NCBI RefSeq assembly: GCF_039530285.1
Contig: NZ_BAAAOK010000011.1
Span: 620,001 to 684,000, forward strand
Length of the DNA: 64,000 nucleotides
Direction: 5' to 3'
From: Actinomadura_C alba
GTDB lineage: Bacteria; Actinomycetota; Actinomycetes; Streptosporangiales; Streptosporangiaceae
How positions within the stretch are numbered: the stretch's first letter is position 1; each line of letters begins with the position of its first letter. Under the pieces are notes generated by a model, which had not been told where the DNA came from, did not search any database, and worked only from the letters and a program-made list of their open reading frames with translations. Below are positions 61,625 through 64,000 of the stretch, one piece after another. The translations under genes and the position numbers were made by a program.

Positions 61625-62373
61625 GCCGGGGACGAGCAGTCGGGCCGGGCCGGTTTCGCCAGCGATCCGATGATCGAATCGGCCAGCTGTGGCACGACGA
61701 CCTTGAGATAGCCCTGCTTCTCCTTGATCTTGGCCGCCGGCCGGCCGTCGGCGTAGCCGATCGTGGCCATGACCAGATAGGGGCCGCGATGCCGGATGGC
61801 GGCCTCCTGCCGGGCGGCGTCGTCGAACCGGGCGGCCACCGAGCCGGGCAGCGACAGCGCCCGTAGCCCCGAGGAGGCCTTGATCTCCTTCGGCAGCCCG
61901 CTCATCGCGCCGCTCGCCTTCGACGCGTCCGGGAACGCCACGACGCCCACGGTCATCGCCAGGCCCTGGAGTTGATCGAGGTAGGTCGCACGGATCACGG
62001 CCCGGCAGCCGTGCGAGCGCAGTACGGCTCGCAGTGAGGCGTCGACGGCGCCCTCGCAGGCGGTCTCGTGGCCGATGCCGATCCGCCGTGCCGACTCCTT
62101 CCCGCCCACGCTCAGCGTGTACGGAACGGTGTCAGGGAAGATCTTCCCGGCCGGCCAGGCCTCCCAGCGCCGCGCCAGTTCGGCGGCCGTCGCACGGTCG
62201 CGTTCCGCGGCGGTGGGCGGCCGGGTCAGCTCACCGGCCAGCACTACGGCAGAGGCGACCAGGGCGGCCAGGCAGACGACCGTGAGCACACCGGCGACCA
62301 CCAGTGCGCCACGGCGGCGCCGGGGCTGTGGTTGTGAATGGGGCCATCCGCCCGCGACGTCGCCTTGGAACAC
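61612..62373 (-). CDS. Single-pass membrane protein coupled to the mycosin-like gene
   Basis: A 253-residue protein. One membrane segment (ALVVAGVLTVVCLAALVASA) follows a basic cytoplasmic N-terminus; the rest is extracytoplasmic, with WPAGKIFPDTVPYTLSVGGK, three cysteines (CEGAVDASLRAVLRSHGCRA plus C-terminal) and VGVVAFPDASKASGAMSGLP. The 3' end overlaps the start of the protease gene, so the two are translated together. It may be a partner or a substrate of the protease. No family name is recognised. Confidence 0.78.
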   Translation of the reverse strand: MFQGDVAGGWPHSQPQPRRRRGALVVAGVLTVVCLAALVASAVVLAGELTRPPTAAERDRATAAELARRWEAWPAGKIFPDTVPYTLSVGGKESARRIGIGHETACEGAVDASLRAVLRSHGCRAVIRATYLDQLQGLAMTVGVVAFPDASKASGAMSGLPKEIKASSGLRALSLPGSVAARFDDAARQEAAIRHRGPYLVMATIGYADGRPAAKIKEKQGYLKVVVPQLADSIIGSLAKPARPDCSSPAWSC

Positions 62374-62502
62374 GATTCGGCAGGGTAGCCCACCGAACGC
62401 CCGTCGACAGGTGGTACCGACATAGATCGGCTAATCATTGTGATGAGACCGATAGATGGCCCCAGCGCCGCGGTATGGCGTCGCGCGCGCACGCGACGCG
62501 CC

Positions 62503-62550
62503 GCACCTGCTGAGAGATCACGCTTGACCGCGTGATCTCTCAGCAGGTGC
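62503..62550. repeat. Perfect 21-bp-arm palindrome
   Basis: CACCTGCTGAGAGATCACGC and its exact complement flank a 6-nt TTGACC loop. It lies 5 nt after the stop of the leftward CsbD gene and may be its terminator. In form it resembles the palindromes at 21465 and 35132 (all contain GATCA within the arm), but the sequence differs. Confidence 0.82.
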
Positions 62551-62554
62551 CGGG

Positions 62555-62749
62555 TCACCGCCCAAAGGACTTCTTCACATTCCTGACGGCGTCCTTGGCG
62601 TGCTCGCCGACCTGCTTGACCCCGCCGGCGGCACGGTCGCGACGGCCTTCGGACTCGAGATACGGGTCCCGGGTCTCGCGGCCCGTGGCCTCCTTGGCGT
62701 GGCCCTTCCCCATCTGCATACGATTCTTGAGCTTGTCCATGAAGCTCAT
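62555..62749 (-). CDS. CsbD-family stress protein
   Basis: A 64-residue very hydrophilic protein: MSFMDKLKNRMQMGKGHAKE, ATGRETRDPYLESEGRRDRA and GGVKQVGEHAKDAVRNVKKS. ATG 62749 is chosen for GGAGG 6 nt upstream. CsbD-like proteins are general-stress (sigma-B type) induced and of unclear function. Confidence 0.85.
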   Translation of the reverse strand: MSFMDKLKNRMQMGKGHAKEATGRETRDPYLESEGRRDRAAGGVKQVGEHAKDAVRNVKKSFGR

Positions 62750-62973
62750 CACTGCCTCCATTCACTTACTCCCTACCGACCTCCCTACCGACGCGGTGCC
62801 CGGTGAGACCGGATTCATGCAGGCCGGCAATGTTTCATCCCGGCTGTCCGGAACCGTCGGGCGCGGTGGCCGAGCCGCCGGTCCACATCGGGAATGAGCC
62901 GGGACGTCGGTAGGTTGATCCTGAACAGGACGAGAGTGTCCGATCACGACCGATCGACCGCAGGAGAACAACC

Positions 62974-64000
62974 GTGTCGCTGCCACCGCTGGTCGAGCCC
63001 GCATCAGAGCTCACCGTCGATGAGGTACGCCGTTACTCGCGGCACCTGATCATCCCCGATGTCGGGATGACGGGGCAGAAGCGCCTCAAGAACGCCAAGG
63101 TGCTCTGCGTGGGGGCCGGGGGTCTCGGTTCGCCCGCGCTGATGTACCTCGCCGCCGCGGGCGTCGGCACGCTCGGCGTCATCGACTTCGATGTCGTCGA
63201 CGAGTCCAACCTGCAGCGGCAGATCATCCACGGCCAGTCGGACGTGGGCCGGGCCAAGGCCGAGTCGGCGGCCGCGTCGGTCGCCGAGATCAACCCGCTG
63301 GTCGAGGTCATCGTCCACAACGAGGCGCTGACGAACGACAACGTCATGGAGATCTTCAGCGGTTACGACCTCATCGTCGACGGCACCGACAACTTCGCCA
63401 CGCGCTACATGGTCAACGACGCTGCGGTGCTGCTCGGCAAGCCGTACGTGTGGGGATCGATCTATCGTTTCGACGGCCAGGCGTCGGTCTTCTGGGCCGA
63501 GCACGGGCCGTGCTACCGCTGCCTCTACCCCGAGCCCCCGCCTCCCGGCATGGTGCCCTCGTGCGCCGAGGGCGGCGTTCTCGGCGTGCTGTGCGCCTCG
63601 ATCGGGTCCATTCAGGTCAACGAGGCGATCAAGCTCCTCACCGGCATCGGCGACCCGCTGGTCGGACGCCTGATGATCTATGACGCCCTCGAGATGAGCT
63701 ACCGCGCCGTCAAGGTGCGCAAGGACCCGGAGTGCCCGCTCTGCGGCAAGAACCCCACGATCACCGAGCTCCTCGAGGACTACGAGGCGTTCTGCGGCGC
63801 GGTGTCCGAGGAGGCCTCCGAGGCGGTCAAGGACTCCACGATCGGCGTTCGCGACCTCAAGGCCATGCAGGACCGCGGCGACGACATCTTCCTGATCGAC
63901 GTCCGTGAGCCGAACGAGTACGAGATCGTGTCCATCCCGGGCGCGACGCTGATCCCCAAGGGCGAGATCCTCGACGGTTCCGCGCTCGAGAGGCTGCCGC
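62974..64000 (+). CDS. moeZ: MoeZ adenylyltransferase/sulfurtransferase, 5' part
   Basis: About 342 residues to the right window edge, started at GTG 62974 with AGGAGA upstream. The E1-like domain has VLCVGAGGLGSPALMYLAAAGVG (nucleotide loop), NLQRQIIH, VDGTDNFATRY (Asp for Mg) and two Cys pairs (CYRC and CPLC) for zinc. A rhodanese domain begins at GDDIFLIDVREPNEYEI and is cut by the edge. MoeZ activates and thiolates sulfur carriers for molybdopterin, thiamine or cysteine synthesis. It is the last member of the block shared with mycobacteria and complements MoaE at 22.6 kb. Confidence 0.93.
   Translation, partial: MSLPPLVEPASELTVDEVRRYSRHLIIPDVGMTGQKRLKNAKVLCVGAGGLGSPALMYLAAAGVGTLGVIDFDVVDESNLQRQIIHGQSDVGRAKAESAAASVAEINPLVEVIVHNEALTNDNVMEIFSGYDLIVDGTDNFATRYMVNDAAVLLGKPYVWGSIYRFDGQASVFWAEHGPCYRCLYPEPPPPGMVPSCAEGGVLGVLCASIGSIQVNEAIKLLTGIGDPLVGRLMIYDALEMSYRAVKVRKDPECPLCGKNPTITELLEDYEAFCGAVSEEASEAVKDSTIGVRDLKAMQDRGDDIFLIDVREPNEYEIVSIPGATLIPKGEILDGSALERLP

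Overview
The window is very GC-rich chromosomal DNA with strong third-position GC bias, frequent GTG/TTG starts and many 4-base start/stop overlaps. Marker genes (WhiB7, mycoredoxin, AdnA/AdnB, PPA1309-type protein, MoeZ, an IdeR/DtxR iron box) point to an actinomycete. The gene mix (ROK, FadR, mycosin-like protease, FG-GAP protein) suggests a Streptosporangiales-like organism, but the family cannot be fixed from this sequence alone.

Layout. 1-7.8 kb: the end of an ADP-ribosylglycohydrolase gene, a histidine-rich metal-binding protein, two tandem thioredoxin-like lipoproteins with a CcdA-type membrane protein, a 3-hydroxyacyl-CoA dehydrogenase/enoyl-CoA hydratase pair, a cobalamin/siderophore-type binding protein, a Tat-exported polysaccharide deacetylase and an anti-sigma-like ATPase. 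8.1-10.4 kb: a textbook TPP riboswitch ahead of an FtsH-like membrane protease, an unusual pairing. 10.4-17.2 kb: DUF72 protein, SDR/FadR pair, ROK regulator with its operator, BadF-type sugar kinase, epimerase and a small DUF5519-like protein. 17.2-17.7 kb: two initiator tRNAs.

From 17.8 kb to the right end the order UPF0182, PDZ/Lon-like protease, zinc metalloprotease, ABC1 kinase, whiB7, uvrD2, mycoredoxin, nudC, adnB/adnA, moeZ follows the block I recall as Rv3193c-Rv3206c in Mycobacterium tuberculosis. The whiB7 gene has a roughly 490-nt leader with a promoter of WhiB7-autoregulated type, a candidate uORF and a strong terminator just after the uORF, the layout of an antibiotic-responsive attenuator.

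Between nudC and adnB the block is opened by accessory DNA (about 36.6-48.8 kb). It carries an FG-GAP secreted protein, an HD hydrolase, an iron-boxed four-gene NRPS-independent siderophore operon (ATP-grasp, two IucA/IucC synthetases, PLP decarboxylase; vibrioferrin-like but without a linked exporter), then decayed mobile DNA: integrase and resolvase fragments, an IS5-family remnant whose inverted repeats enclose a DUF3224 gene, a regulator fragment and a 3' tRNA-Gly fragment that looks like an old attachment site. 48.8-64 kb holds the AdnA/AdnB repair machine, a lipoprotein, a serine hydrolase, an alkyltransferase-like protein, a mycosin-like protease with a membrane partner, CsbD and the start of moeZ.

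Several intergenic regions contain long near-perfect palindromes sharing a TGATCATGCAGTTGTTCGC core, a dispersed repeat family.
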